From positions 28,440-92,439 of the forward strand of contig NZ_JAAGLY010000031.1 in the NCBI RefSeq assembly GCF_010548375.1: DNA of 64,000 nt, read 5' to 3'. The notes beneath the pieces were generated by a model. The model saw nothing but the letters and a program-made list of their open reading frames with translations, was not told the DNA's origin and ran no database searches. This DNA is from Streptomyces sp. SID13726. GTDB lineage: Bacteria; Actinomycetota; Actinomycetes; Streptomycetales; Streptomycetaceae. Position numbers and translations under genes: made by a program. Below, piece after piece: positions 26,058-33,852 of this stretch (position 1 is the stretch's first letter; the number at the start of each line of letters is the position of its first letter).

Positions 26058-26607
26058 CCGTGTTCGTCTCCTCGGGAAGGGCAGCGACCGCCGCGTAGGG
26101 CATCGGGTACTGCTCGTCGAAGCGGTCGATGCGCGCCAGGAGTTCCACGGAGGCGACCAGCGCGGTGGCGAGGGCGACGGGGCGCAGTGGATTAGCCTCC
26201 GGCCGGCGTGTGGGGGCGCGGAGCCACTGATAGCGGTCATCGGACAGTGGGATGGGGCCGGGGACGACAACGGCGCAGCCGCGGCCGAGGTACCGGTACG
26301 GCGGTGTCGATGACGTCTCCCGTTCGAGGTAGTGCGTGAAGGTCTCGCGGCTCCCCGAGCCGAGGAAGAACCCGACGCGCTGCGCCTTGCGGTCGACGAC
26401 TGTCGGTCCGAACGGCATCCCGCTTCGTAGGAGGCGGTCGAACATCTCCGTCCCGAGGCGCTGTTCGACGCTCAGCACGTCGAAGAGGCGGCCGGTCGAC
26501 AGCAGGCACGGCATCCGAGGGTCGTCCGCCCAGACTTGCCGGCACTCCGCAGGGTTGTCCGCCGCTGCGGAGAGCCAGTCCACGCCCCTCCTGGTCATCC
26601 TCTGCAC
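26047..26607 (-). CDS. PrimPol-N-like hypothetical protein
   Basis: 186 aa. Begins MQRMTRRGVDWLSAAADNPA; the WLSAAADNPAECRQVWADDP pattern and MPCLLSTGRLFDVLSV, together with GRGCAVVVPGP, match small Streptomyces proteins usually labelled bifunctional DNA primase/polymerase N-terminal. The acidic catalytic triad of real primases is not evident, so I treat it as a derived, likely non-catalytic member. First gene of a three-gene minus-strand operon divergent from the HTH/TPR regulator. Confidence 0.5.
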   Translation of the reverse strand: MQRMTRRGVDWLSAAADNPAECRQVWADDPRMPCLLSTGRLFDVLSVEQRLGTEMFDRLLRSGMPFGPTVVDRKAQRVGFFLGSGSRETFTHYLERETSSTPPYRYLGRGCAVVVPGPIPLSDDRYQWLRAPTRRPEANPLRPVALATALVASVELLARIDRFDEQYPMPYAAVAALPEETNTDGR

Positions 26608-26689
26608 TTCATCTCACCTCGGTCGGGTTCAGTTGCGGCCGCAATGCCGCCCTGCGTCCAGACTCAGGGGCCATGCCCCGGTCGGGGCA

Positions 26690-26747
26690 GATGACGAGGG
26701 ATGACGGGGGATGACGCGTCGCGCGTGGACGCGTCATCCCCCGTCAC
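26690..26747. promoter_or_regulatory. direct repeats plus 19-bp inverted repeat between divergent genes
   Basis: Three consecutive 10-bp steps each starting GATGACG (26690, 26700, 26710) run into a perfect inverted repeat: TGACGGGGGATGACGCGTC (26702-26720) and its complement (26728-26746-47) with a 7-nt centre. It sits between the PrimPol-like operon (start 26607) and the HTH regulator (start 26871), the right place for an autoregulated divergent operator. Confidence 0.6.
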
Positions 26748-26870
26748 GAGTCAACGACCATGGATCTTCGGTTACTTGCAGCGCGCGGTGAGGAACAGCG
26801 CGTACATTCGGTCGAGAGGCCGAAGAGTCGTGCGCCGCAGAAGTCGCATCTATGAACAGGCGGGGAGGGA

Positions 26871-28292
26871 ATGGTCACGCCTTCGCTGGAGCCGATCAGC
26901 GTTCGCTTACGGCAAGCCCGTGTGGGCCGGGGCTGGAGTCAGCCACGGTTGGTGCGCGAGCTGCGTCACATTGCGCTCCGCCGTGGCCACCAGCTTCCCT
27001 CTGACGCCAGCGTGAAGCGCCGCATCGCCAGTTGGGAGAACGGGCACAGCACACCGGACGACTTCTACGGTCCGATGCTGTGTGAGGCGTACGACCTCAG
27101 TGCCGGTGAGTTAGGGCTGAACCACGAAGGCGAGCGGGACACCGGACTTCTGGACGCCAGCTATCCGGCGAGTCCCGAAGGAGCGATCGATACCGTCGGC
27201 CAACTGTGGCGCGCGGATCTCAACAGGTACGAGCCCCTGTTACAGGCCGAGCCGTCCGAACCAGCGTGGAACGAAGCCTCGCTCCGGTGGTTGGTCGCGC
27301 CCGAGCCGGCCGTTCCTCCGCAACGTCGAGACGGGATGCGCGTCGGCTTTGGAGACGTGGCAGCAATCAAGACTACCGCGGACATGTTCGCAGAGTTGGA
27401 CGACCGTTTCGGTGGCGACCATGCCCGGCACGCAGCAGTCCAGTACCTCAGTACTGAGGTGACACCGCTCCTGCGAGGGCAGTACACAGAGCAAGTCGGA
27501 CGGGCACTGTTCTCCACCGTGGCGGAGGCAACCCTCCTGGCCGGTTGGATGTCGTACGACGCCTGCCGTCACGGCTTGGCACAGCGATACTTCCTTCAGG
27601 CTCTCCGATTGGCCCAGGACGCGAACGATCGTCGGCTCGCGGGAAGCAGCCTGTCCGCGATGAGCCATCAGGCGACGTTCCTCGGTCGCTACACCCAGGC
27701 CGCCACGCTCGCCCGCGCGGCACTCATGGGCATCTCCCCCGTGGCGACACCGACGCTTCGCGCCCAGTTCCATGCCATGGAGGCCCGCGCGCTTGCCCGG
27801 ACAGGCGATGTACGGGCCTGTGAAGCCGCCTTGGGCGCAGCCACGAACGCACTGGCGAGCAGGAACAACGACGATGAGCCCGAATGGATCAGCTACTTCG
27901 ACGAAGTTGAGCTTGCCGCTGAAGCCGCTCACTGCTTCCGAGACGTCAACAGCGCCCGGAAGGCGGTACTCCACGCCGAGAACGCCATGAGCGGCAGCCA
28001 CGTGCGGAGCGACTTCTTCGCGACCATGGTTCTAGCCGACGCCCACCTTCGTGCCGGAGACGTCGAGGAAGCCTGCCGCGTGGCGCTCGATGCCCTCGAC
28101 TTGGGCGAGCAGCTCAAGTCGGCCCGCTGCGTCAGCTACTTGGCCGAGTTCCGGCAGAACCTAGCTGGGGTCGGCACCAGCAAGGACGTACAGCTCTTCA
28201 CCGATCAGGTCCGAGAGCACAGGCTGTGGATCGCGTCGGATGACCGTGTTGGCGCTTGTCCGAGAGCACAGGCTGTGGATCGCGTCGGATGA
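26871..28292 (+). CDS. HTH (XRE-like) transcriptional regulator with TPR-like C-terminal region
   Basis: 473 aa. N-terminal HTH about residues 8-80 (VRLRQARVGRGWSQPRLVRE ... RRIASWENGHSTPDDFYGPM), then a long helical-repeat region (about 180-440) of TPR type, a common sensor arrangement in Streptomyces regulators. Start ATG 26871, directly after a GGGAGGG. The last 13 residues come from a 49-bp tandem duplication that shifts the frame; without it the protein would end HRLWIASDDRVGA. Divergent from the three small genes, which it probably controls. Confidence 0.85.
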   Translation: MVTPSLEPISVRLRQARVGRGWSQPRLVRELRHIALRRGHQLPSDASVKRRIASWENGHSTPDDFYGPMLCEAYDLSAGELGLNHEGERDTGLLDASYPASPEGAIDTVGQLWRADLNRYEPLLQAEPSEPAWNEASLRWLVAPEPAVPPQRRDGMRVGFGDVAAIKTTADMFAELDDRFGGDHARHAAVQYLSTEVTPLLRGQYTEQVGRALFSTVAEATLLAGWMSYDACRHGLAQRYFLQALRLAQDANDRRLAGSSLSAMSHQATFLGRYTQAATLARAALMGISPVATPTLRAQFHAMEARALARTGDVRACEAALGAATNALASRNNDDEPEWISYFDEVELAAEAAHCFRDVNSARKAVLHAENAMSGSHVRSDFFATMVLADAHLRAGDVEEACRVALDALDLGEQLKSARCVSYLAEFRQNLAGVGTSKDVQLFTDQVREHRLWIASDDRVGACPRAQAVDRVG

Positions 28293-28306
28293 CCGTGTTG
28301 GCGCTT
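28209..28306 (+). repeat. exact 49-bp tandem duplication at the end of the regulator gene
   Basis: 28209-28257 and 28258-28306 are identical. 49 is not a multiple of three, so the second copy is read in another frame and replaces the original stop with 13 extra codons ending at 28292. Confidence 0.95.
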
Positions 28307-28330
28307 GAGAGAACTCTCCTCAGCGGGTGC

Positions 28331-29257
28331 TCAGAACGGACCCCATTCGCCTCGGCCCTCCCCCGTGCGAAGTGACCGGACCCGCCGGGCAAACTCGACG
28401 GCAGCCCGGTCATTCCTCGTGACCTGGTGACCTAGCCAGGCGACCATCATCAGCTCACGCAGGTCCGCAAGGGTCTCGTACCCGGGCCAGTTCATCAGGT
28501 CGAAGCCGTACCGGTGCACGAACTCCGCGTACTCGGCCTGCGTGTGCCAGCCGTACCGTTCGTAGAACATCGACGTCTGAACCAGGTCCCACTCACGTGG
28601 CGCGAGAGCGAAACTGTCCAAGTCAATGAGCACCGCGTGCCCGTCCCGGTGGCGGAGGATGTTCCCGATGCTGGCATCCCCGTGGATCATGCCGAAGGGG
28701 AGGACGAAGTCAAGCCGGTCGTAGTCCTTGCCGAGGCTCGCCGCTCGCTCCTCCAGGAACGTCTGGTCCTCCCCCGAGATGCCCTCCAGCCCTTCCAAGG
28801 ACGCCGCCACCTTGGCCAGCGGGTCGAAATACGGCAGACGCAGGGATTCCGGCTCTTCGAGCCAGTGCAAGCGGCGCAGAAGGTCGGCGAGTTCGCCGAC
28901 GGTCCCATATTCCTCGTGCTCCTGAACGCTCTCCCAGAAGGTGACCACCCGGCCGCCGACGACGAGCGGTTGGGCGACCTCCGCCGGCACACGCATGGCC
29001 GGGAAGTCCCGCGTCTCAAGCCACCGGGTCACGTTCACGGCCCGTTCCATCTCCGCCAGCACCGACCGATCGCGCGCGATGCGGACGATCACCGGTGCCG
29101 ACGCCAGGCGGTAGACCGCGTTCGAGCCGAGGCGCAGCAACTCGGCTCCGTGGGCGTCGAGTTCGGCCGTCTCGCACGCCTGTCGAAGGAGCGGCTCCAG
29201 GCCCTCCGCCGTGAACTCCGCGCCGCCGTCCGGTTTCCCGCTGCTGCCCGAGATCAT
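28331..29257 (-). CDS. aminoglycoside phosphotransferase-fold (APH/ChoK) kinase
   Basis: 308 aa. Protein-kinase-like fold: Gly/Ser region LLRLGSNAVYRL, catalytic loop MIHGDASIGNIL (His192, Asp194, Asn199) and metal site VLIDLDS (Asp212). Start ATG 29257 (MISGSSGKPDGG). These proteins phosphorylate small molecules; antibiotic resistance cannot be assumed, because many Streptomyces paralogs next to HTH/TPR regulators act on unknown substrates. Last gene of the island, convergent with the regulator, 135 bp before attR. Confidence 0.85.
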   Translation of the reverse strand: MISGSSGKPDGGAEFTAEGLEPLLRQACETAELDAHGAELLRLGSNAVYRLASAPVIVRIARDRSVLAEMERAVNVTRWLETRDFPAMRVPAEVAQPLVVGGRVVTFWESVQEHEEYGTVGELADLLRRLHWLEEPESLRLPYFDPLAKVAASLEGLEGISGEDQTFLEERAASLGKDYDRLDFVLPFGMIHGDASIGNILRHRDGHAVLIDLDSFALAPREWDLVQTSMFYERYGWHTQAEYAEFVHRYGFDLMNWPGYETLADLRELMMVAWLGHQVTRNDRAAVEFARRVRSLRTGEGRGEWGPF

Positions 29258-29391
29258 GCTTCGACCATACGGGCCGGACCAACCGCCCGACAGGCTACCC
29301 ACGTAATAGGGGCGTAATGATCTTGATAGTCGAAGGGCACGACCTCCCCTCCCCCGCAGGTCAGCACCCCAGGAGCGCAACGGTCTCTGCT

Positions 29392-29440
29392 GGCCTCCGG
29401 AACCGTGTGCGCAGGTTCGAATCCTGCCGGGGGCACCTTG
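29392..29440 (+). repeat. attR core: displaced 3' part of tRNA-Arg(CCG)
   Basis: 48 of 49 bp identical to 13431-13479. The sequence before it does not complete a tRNA (no D arm or acceptor 5' strand), so it is only the recombination scar. Confidence 0.88.
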
Positions 29441-29455
29441 GAGTCGGTGTTCGAA

Positions 29456-29494
29456 GACCCCGTCGTCAGCGGAGACGTTGAGTGCGGGGGCTTT
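29456..29494 (+). terminator. nested hairpin after attR
   Basis: Outer CCCCG/CGGGG, inner CAGCG-GAGA-CGTTG, followed by CTTTGTTTTT. Same layout as the hairpins at 13495 and 29956. Probably one of these two att-linked copies is the native tRNA terminator. Confidence 0.75.
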
Positions 29495-29552
29495 GTTTTT
29501 GGGTGGGTTTGGGTGGCTGTTGTTGGTGGGGGTGGGAATCTAGGATCGGGTG

Positions 29553-29906
29553 ATGAGCTTGGAATGGGAACAGGTCATCGTTCACTCGGTGGATCCGGTG
29601 GCGTTGGGGCAGTGGTGGGCCGATGCTCTTGGGTGGGTGGTTGTGCACTCCTCTGAGGACGAGTTCGAGATCAGGCCGGCCGCGGATCGGGTGCCGGGGT
29701 TGGACTTTGTTCGGATCGGGGAGGTCAAGCAGGCCAAGAGCCGGTTGCATCTCGACTTCAGGCCCGACGACCAGGACGCCGAGGTGGCCCGTATGGAGGC
29801 TCATGGCGCGAAGCGGGTCGACATCGGGCAGGGGAATCAGTCTTGGGTCGTCATGGCCGACCCCGAGGGGAACGAGTTCTGCATCCTTGGCCAGCGGCGG
29901 CAGTGA
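29553..29906 (+). CDS. VOC-fold (glyoxalase/bleomycin-resistance-like) protein
   Basis: 117 aa. Single beta-alpha-beta-beta-beta repeat pair: VIVHSVDPVALGQWWADALGW, FVRIGEVKQAKSRLHLDFRP, VVMADPEGNEFCIL, the usual end of the glyoxalase-like domain. Possible metal ligands are His (SRLHLDF) and Glu (GNEFC). Start ATG 29553 with AGGA 7 nt upstream; GTG 29550 is in frame. First core gene right of the island. Substrate unknown. Confidence 0.88.
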   Translation: MSLEWEQVIVHSVDPVALGQWWADALGWVVVHSSEDEFEIRPAADRVPGLDFVRIGEVKQAKSRLHLDFRPDDQDAEVARMEAHGAKRVDIGQGNQSWVVMADPEGNEFCILGQRRQ

Positions 29907-29910
29907 CCTC

Positions 29911-29945
29911 AGTTGAATTGAGTTGAGCTGAGCTGAGCTGAGTTG
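29911..29945. repeat. pentanucleotide repeat (TTGAG/CTGAG)
   Basis: About seven copies of a 5-bp unit varying between TTGAG and CTGAG, directly after the VOC stop codon. Slippage-prone and non-coding. Confidence 0.8.
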
Positions 29946-29955
29946 TGTGGGGGGC

Positions 29956-29994
29956 GACCCCGTGGTCAGCGTTCTCGCTGGGTGCGGGGTCTTG
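29956..29994 (+). terminator. nested hairpin after the VOC gene
   Basis: GACCCCG/CGGGGTC outer stem, CAGCG-TTCT-CGCTG inner stem, then TTGTTGT. Exactly 500 bp from the copy at 29456. Confidence 0.75.
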
Positions 29995-30103
29995 TTGTGT
30001 GTCCACCCGCCTACGGCCGTCCGGCTGCGCCAATGGCGCAAGGGGCATCTTTCGTACGTCAGTCCGGAGTTTGGGGGCGCCGCGGAGTGGTGAGGCGGCT
30101 GGG

Positions 30104-31180
30104 ATGTACGAGCGACTCCGCGCAGCGGGCCCTCAGGGAAGTTCCGTGGTCGGGTGGGGGGAGGGACGGGACGCGTTCTTCGACAATGCGAAGTATCTGG
30201 CGATCGTGCTGGTCGCGGTGGGGCATGCGTGGGAGCCGTTGCGGGACGGGAGTCGGGGCGTCTCGGCGCTGTATCTGCTGGTGTATGCCTTCCATATGCC
30301 GGCGTTCATCGTCGTCTCCGGGTATTTCTCCAGGAGCTTCGACGCCGGGCCGGGGCGGATCAGGCGGCTGGTGACCGGGCTTGTCGTGCCGTATGTCGTG
30401 TTCGAGACGGCGTACACCTTCTTCACTCGCTGGACCGATCAGGTGCCCGACCGGCCGGTGAGTCTGCTGGATCCGCTGTATCTGACGTGGTTCCTGGTGG
30501 CGTTGTTCGTGTGGCGGCTGACCACGCCGTTGTGGCAGCGGGTGCGGTGTCCGCTGGCGCTCGCGCTCGCCGTGGCGATGCTCGCGACCCTCACGCCGTC
30601 CATCGGCGACGACCTGGACCTCCAGCGGGTCCTGCAGTTCCTGCCGTACTTCGTGCTGGGGCTCGCCCTGCGGCCGGAGCACTTCCGGCTGCTCCGGCGG
30701 CGGGCGGTACGGCTGGTGGCGGGGCCGGTGTTCGCGATCGCACTCGCGGCGGCCTACTGGGCGGTGCCGCGGATGAGCGGGGCCTGGCTCTACCACCGGG
30801 ACAGCGCCCGGGAGTTGGGCGGGCCCGCCTGGTCGGGGCCGGTGATGACGCTGGTCACCTTCGGGTGCTCGCTGGTCCTGGTCGGGTGCTTCCTCGCCCT
30901 GGTACCGGGGCGGCGGACCTGGTTCACCGCGCTCGGCGCGGGCACGCTGTACGGCTATCTGCTGCACGGATTCCTGGTCCAGGGCGCCCGCTTCTGGGGC
31001 TGGTACGGGCCCGCGTGGGTGCACGGCCCGCTCGGCGTGGGCGCGGTCGCGCTGATCGCCGCGGCCGTCGTGACCGCGCTGTGCACCCCGCCCGTTCGGC
31101 GCGCGCTGAGGGGGGTGGTGGAGCCGGAGATGCGGTGGGCGTTCCGCCGGGAGGCCCACCCCCAACCGGGGCGCGCCTGA
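30104..31180 (+). CDS. acyltransferase family 3 (membrane)
   Basis: 358 aa integral membrane protein with about ten helices. Begins RDAFFDNAKYLAIVLVAVGH, the signature N-terminus of this family, whose His (here VGHAWEP) is catalytically important; further motifs AFHMPAFIVVSGYF and the LYGYLLHGFLV helix near the C-terminus. Start ATG 30104 (MYERLRAAG) with GAGG upstream. These enzymes O-acylate sugars, lipids or peptidoglycan. Monocistronic; the acceptor is unknown. Confidence 0.85.
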   Translation: MYERLRAAGPQGSSVVGWGEGRDAFFDNAKYLAIVLVAVGHAWEPLRDGSRGVSALYLLVYAFHMPAFIVVSGYFSRSFDAGPGRIRRLVTGLVVPYVVFETAYTFFTRWTDQVPDRPVSLLDPLYLTWFLVALFVWRLTTPLWQRVRCPLALALAVAMLATLTPSIGDDLDLQRVLQFLPYFVLGLALRPEHFRLLRRRAVRLVAGPVFAIALAAAYWAVPRMSGAWLYHRDSARELGGPAWSGPVMTLVTFGCSLVLVGCFLALVPGRRTWFTALGAGTLYGYLLHGFLVQGARFWGWYGPAWVHGPLGVGAVALIAAAVVTALCTPPVRRALRGVVEPEMRWAFRREAHPQPGRA

Positions 31181-31322
31181 GGGGAGTCGAGGTGCGTGGA
31201 GGCGGCGGGCACGCCGGTGGCCGCCGTACTCCTGGCCGGTGGCGGGTGTCCGTGCCCCCGGTACCGGCGCAACCGTGTGACAAGATGCTTCGGTCATGCC
31301 CCACCAGAAAGGGACGATTCCC

Positions 31323-31823
31323 ATGTCCAGGGTCGAGCTGACCACCAACTTCGGCCGCGTCGTCCTTGAGCTCGCCGACGCCGAAGCGCCCAAGACGGTC
31401 GAGAACTTCCTGAAGTACGTCGGCAACGCGCACTACGACGGCACGATCTTCCACCGGGTGATCAACGGCTTCATGGTCCAGGGCGGTGGCTTCACCGCGG
31501 ACATGGTGCAGAAGCCCACCCTCGCGCCGGTCCCGAACGAGGCCGACAACGGCCTGAAGAACACCGCGTACACCGTGGCGATGGCGCGCACCAGCGACCC
31601 GCACTCGGCGACCGCGCAGTTCTTCATCAACGTCTCGGACAACGAGTTCCTGAACTTCACGGCCAAGAGCCCGAACGGCTGGGGCTACACCGTGTTCGGC
31701 AAGGTCGTCGAGGGCCAGGACGTCGTGGACCAGATCAAGGGCGTCCGCACCGGCAGCAGCCGCGGCCACGGCGACGTACCGACCCAGCCGGTGATCATTG
31801 AGACCGCCAAGGTCGTCGGCTGA
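31323..31823 (+). CDS. peptidyl-prolyl cis-trans isomerase, cyclophilin type
   Basis: 166 aa, cytoplasmic. Catalyses proline isomerisation in folding. Active-site motifs FHRVINGFMVQGG (Arg, Phe, Met, Gln), SATAQFFINV, and the tail GWGYTVFGKVVEGQDVVDQI. The Trp of the cyclosporin pocket is not in the usual place (FLNF). Start ATG 31323 (MSRVELTTNFG) with AAAGGGA upstream; ATG 31296 is in frame but gives a poor N-terminus. Confidence 0.95.
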   Translation: MSRVELTTNFGRVVLELADAEAPKTVENFLKYVGNAHYDGTIFHRVINGFMVQGGGFTADMVQKPTLAPVPNEADNGLKNTAYTVAMARTSDPHSATAQFFINVSDNEFLNFTAKSPNGWGYTVFGKVVEGQDVVDQIKGVRTGSSRGHGDVPTQPVIIETAKVVG

Positions 31824-31843
31824 CCTCACCGAGAGGCTGACGG

Positions 31844-31885
31844 GACCTGCCGCCGCCGAGCCGAGTCCGAGGCGGTGCGCAGGTC
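31844..31885. terminator. bidirectional hairpin between cyclophilin and Ku genes
   Basis: GACCTGC (31844-31850) pairs with GCAGGTC (31879-31885), with an inner CCGCC/GGCGG. It fills the 60-bp gap between two convergent genes. Confidence 0.6.
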
Positions 31886-32873
31886 ACGCGGTCTTCTTGC
31901 GGGCGGCCGTCTTCTTCGCGGTCGTCTTCTTGGCGACGGTCTTCTTCGCCCCGGCCTTGGCCGCCGTCTTCTTCGTCGCGGCGGCTTTCTTGGTCCCCTG
32001 GGCCGGCTTCGCGGCCGTCTTCTTCCCGGTGCTCTGCTTCGGTGCCGTCCGCGCCGACTTCCGCTGCGGCAGCTCTCTGACCTCGCCCGCCTCCTCGCCG
32101 CGCGACTCCTTGGCGTCGCGCACGCTCTTCTCCAGCGCGGCCATGAGGTCGAGCACCTTGCCGCCCCGCGCCTGCTCGGGCGCCTCCGGCGGGGCCTCCC
32201 CCGCGGCCTTGGCGGCGACGACCTCCTCCAGGGCCTCGCGGTACTCGTCGTGCAGTTCGTCGAGGTCGATCTCGCCGAGGGTGTCCATCAGGGCGTCGGC
32301 GAGGTCGAGCTCCTTGTCGCTGACGGTGACGTCGACATCGGGCGCGACCCCCTCGGGCGCGCGGACCTCGTCCGGCCACAGCAGCCCGTGCAGCGCGATG
32401 GCGTCCTCGACGACCCGCAGCATGCCCAGGCGCTCCCGGCCCCGGAGGGCGTACTTGGCGATGGCCACCTTGTTGCTGCGCTTGAGCGCCTCCCTGAGCA
32501 GGGTGTACGGCTTCGCCGCGGGCGCTCCTCCGGCCTGGAGGTAGTACGAGGCGTCCATCTGCAACGGGTCGATCCGGTCGGCCGGCACGAAGGCGACGAT
32601 CTCGATGGTCTTGGCCGTCGGCAGCGGCAGGTGGGCCAGGTCCTCGTCCGTGATCGGGATGATGGTGCCGTCCGCGTCCTCGTACCCCTTGCCGATCTCC
32701 GACGCGGTGACCTCGCGGTCCTCCAGCTCGCAGACCTTGCGGTAGCGGATGCGGCCGCCGTCCTCCGTGTGGATCTGGCGGAAGGAGATCGAGTGGCTCT
32801 CGGTGGCGTTCACCAGCTTGATCGGGATGCTGACCAGGCCGAACGAGATGGCGCCGTTCCATATGGATCTCAC
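31884..32873 (-). CDS. ku: non-homologous end-joining protein Ku
   Basis: 329 aa. Homodimeric ring that binds DNA ends and recruits the LigD-type polymerase and ligase. Core Ku domain residues 1-250: VRSIWNGAISFGLVSIPIKL, KVCELEDREV, then ALHGLLWPDEVRAPEG. The C-terminus (about 265-329) is a Lys/Ala/Thr repeat tail (KKTAAKKT type) seen in Streptomyces Ku, likely for DNA affinity. Start GTG at 32873, with AAGG about 10 nt upstream; longer frames to 33284 are not Ku-like. Divergent from the LigD-type polymerase, 63 bp apart. Confidence 0.95.
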   Translation of the reverse strand: MRSIWNGAISFGLVSIPIKLVNATESHSISFRQIHTEDGGRIRYRKVCELEDREVTASEIGKGYEDADGTIIPITDEDLAHLPLPTAKTIEIVAFVPADRIDPLQMDASYYLQAGGAPAAKPYTLLREALKRSNKVAIAKYALRGRERLGMLRVVEDAIALHGLLWPDEVRAPEGVAPDVDVTVSDKELDLADALMDTLGEIDLDELHDEYREALEEVVAAKAAGEAPPEAPEQARGGKVLDLMAALEKSVRDAKESRGEEAGEVRELPQRKSARTAPKQSTGKKTAAKPAQGTKKAAATKKTAAKAGAKKTVAKKTTAKKTAARKKTA

Positions 32874-32920
32874 CAGCAGCACCCTTCCTAGGGGTTTTCC
32901 ACCGTTTTGCTCACATAGGC

Positions 32921-32933
32921 ATGAGATTCTCAT
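32921..32933. promoter_or_regulatory. ATGAGA-TCTCAT palindrome in the Ku/LigD-pol promoter
   Basis: Six-bp perfect arms around one base, 3 bp before the polymerase start codon and 48 bp before the Ku start. Possible operator shared by the divergent pair; the regulator is not known. Confidence 0.35.
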
Positions 32934-32936
32934 CGT

Positions 32937-33815
32937 ATGACGCCGATCACAGAGGTGGAGGGGAGACGGCTCGCGCTCAGCAACCTGGAGAAGGTGCTGT
33001 ATCCGGCGACCGGCTTCACCAAGGGCGAGGTCCTCCACTACTACGCCACCACCGCGGACGTCCTCCTCCCCCATCTGCGTGACCGGGCCGTCTCCTTCCT
33101 GCGCTACCCGGACGGCCCCGACGGCCAGGTGTTCTTCACCAAGAACATTCCGCCGGGTACGCCCGACTGGGTCACCACGGCCGAGGTCCCCCGCTCCGAC
33201 GGCCCCTCCCGCATGGTCCTGATCCAGGACCTTCCGAGCCTCATGTGGGCGGCCAACCTCGTCACCGAGTTCCACACCCACCAATGGCTGACCGGCTCTC
33301 CCGACGAGGCCGACCGCCTGGTCTTCGACCTCGACCCCGGGTCACCCGCGACGGTCGTCGAGTGCTGCGAGGTCGCGCTCTGGCTCCGGGGACGTCTTGC
33401 GGCGGACGGCATCGACTCCTACCCCAAGACCGCCGGCTCCAAGGGGCTCCATCTCCTGGCGGCGGTACGGGGGGCGTCCCCGGACCAGGTCTCCGACTAC
33501 GCCAAGCGGCTCGCCGTCGAGGCGGAGCGGGCGATGCCGGGGCTGGCGTTGCATCGGATGACTCGTAGCTTGCGGCCGGGGAAGGTGTTCGTCGACTGGA
33601 GCCAGAACGCTGCGCGGAAGACCACGGCTGCTCCTTACACCCTGCGGGCGCGTCAGTTGCCTTTTGTGTCGGCGCCGGTGACGTGGGGGGAGGTGGAGGG
33701 GTGTGGGGTGCCGGGGCAACTTGCCTTCCAGGCGGGGGATATGGGGGATCGGTTGTTGGATTATGGGGATTTGCTGGCTCCGTTGGTGGGTGGGCGGGGG
33801 GCGTTGTTGCCGTGA
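32937..33815 (+). CDS. LigD-type NHEJ primase-polymerase (stand-alone)
   Basis: 292 aa, archaeo-eukaryotic primase fold. Fills gaps at broken ends, usually with ribonucleotides. Begins with the phosphate-binding NLEKVLYPATGFTKG; DNA-pocket motif FHTHQWL; catalytic Asp131 and Asp133 in VFDLDPG; KTAGSKGLHLL; and the third acidic/active site in FVDWSQNARKTT-like FVDWSQN. No ligase or phosphoesterase domain is fused, so ligation needs another gene. Start ATG 32937 lacks a clear Shine-Dalgarno and may be nearly leaderless. Divergent to ku. Confidence 0.93.
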   Translation: MTPITEVEGRRLALSNLEKVLYPATGFTKGEVLHYYATTADVLLPHLRDRAVSFLRYPDGPDGQVFFTKNIPPGTPDWVTTAEVPRSDGPSRMVLIQDLPSLMWAANLVTEFHTHQWLTGSPDEADRLVFDLDPGSPATVVECCEVALWLRGRLAADGIDSYPKTAGSKGLHLLAAVRGASPDQVSDYAKRLAVEAERAMPGLALHRMTRSLRPGKVFVDWSQNAARKTTAAPYTLRARQLPFVSAPVTWGEVEGCGVPGQLAFQAGDMGDRLLDYGDLLAPLVGGRGALLP

Positions 33816-33852
33816 GCGCGGCTCGGGGGGTGCCAGGTTCTGTTGTCTAGCC

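Noticed and set aside
28331..29257. Aminoglycoside resistance gene
   Set aside because: The fold is APH-like, but close similarity to true resistance enzymes cannot be seen; many relatives have other substrates.
13480..29391. Integrase, replication or transfer genes in the island
   Set aside because: Looked for tyrosine recombinase (R-H-R-Y), serine recombinase, FtsK-like and Rep motifs; none seen.
29380..29440. A functional tRNA-Arg copy at attR
   Set aside because: The D arm and 5' acceptor strand are missing.
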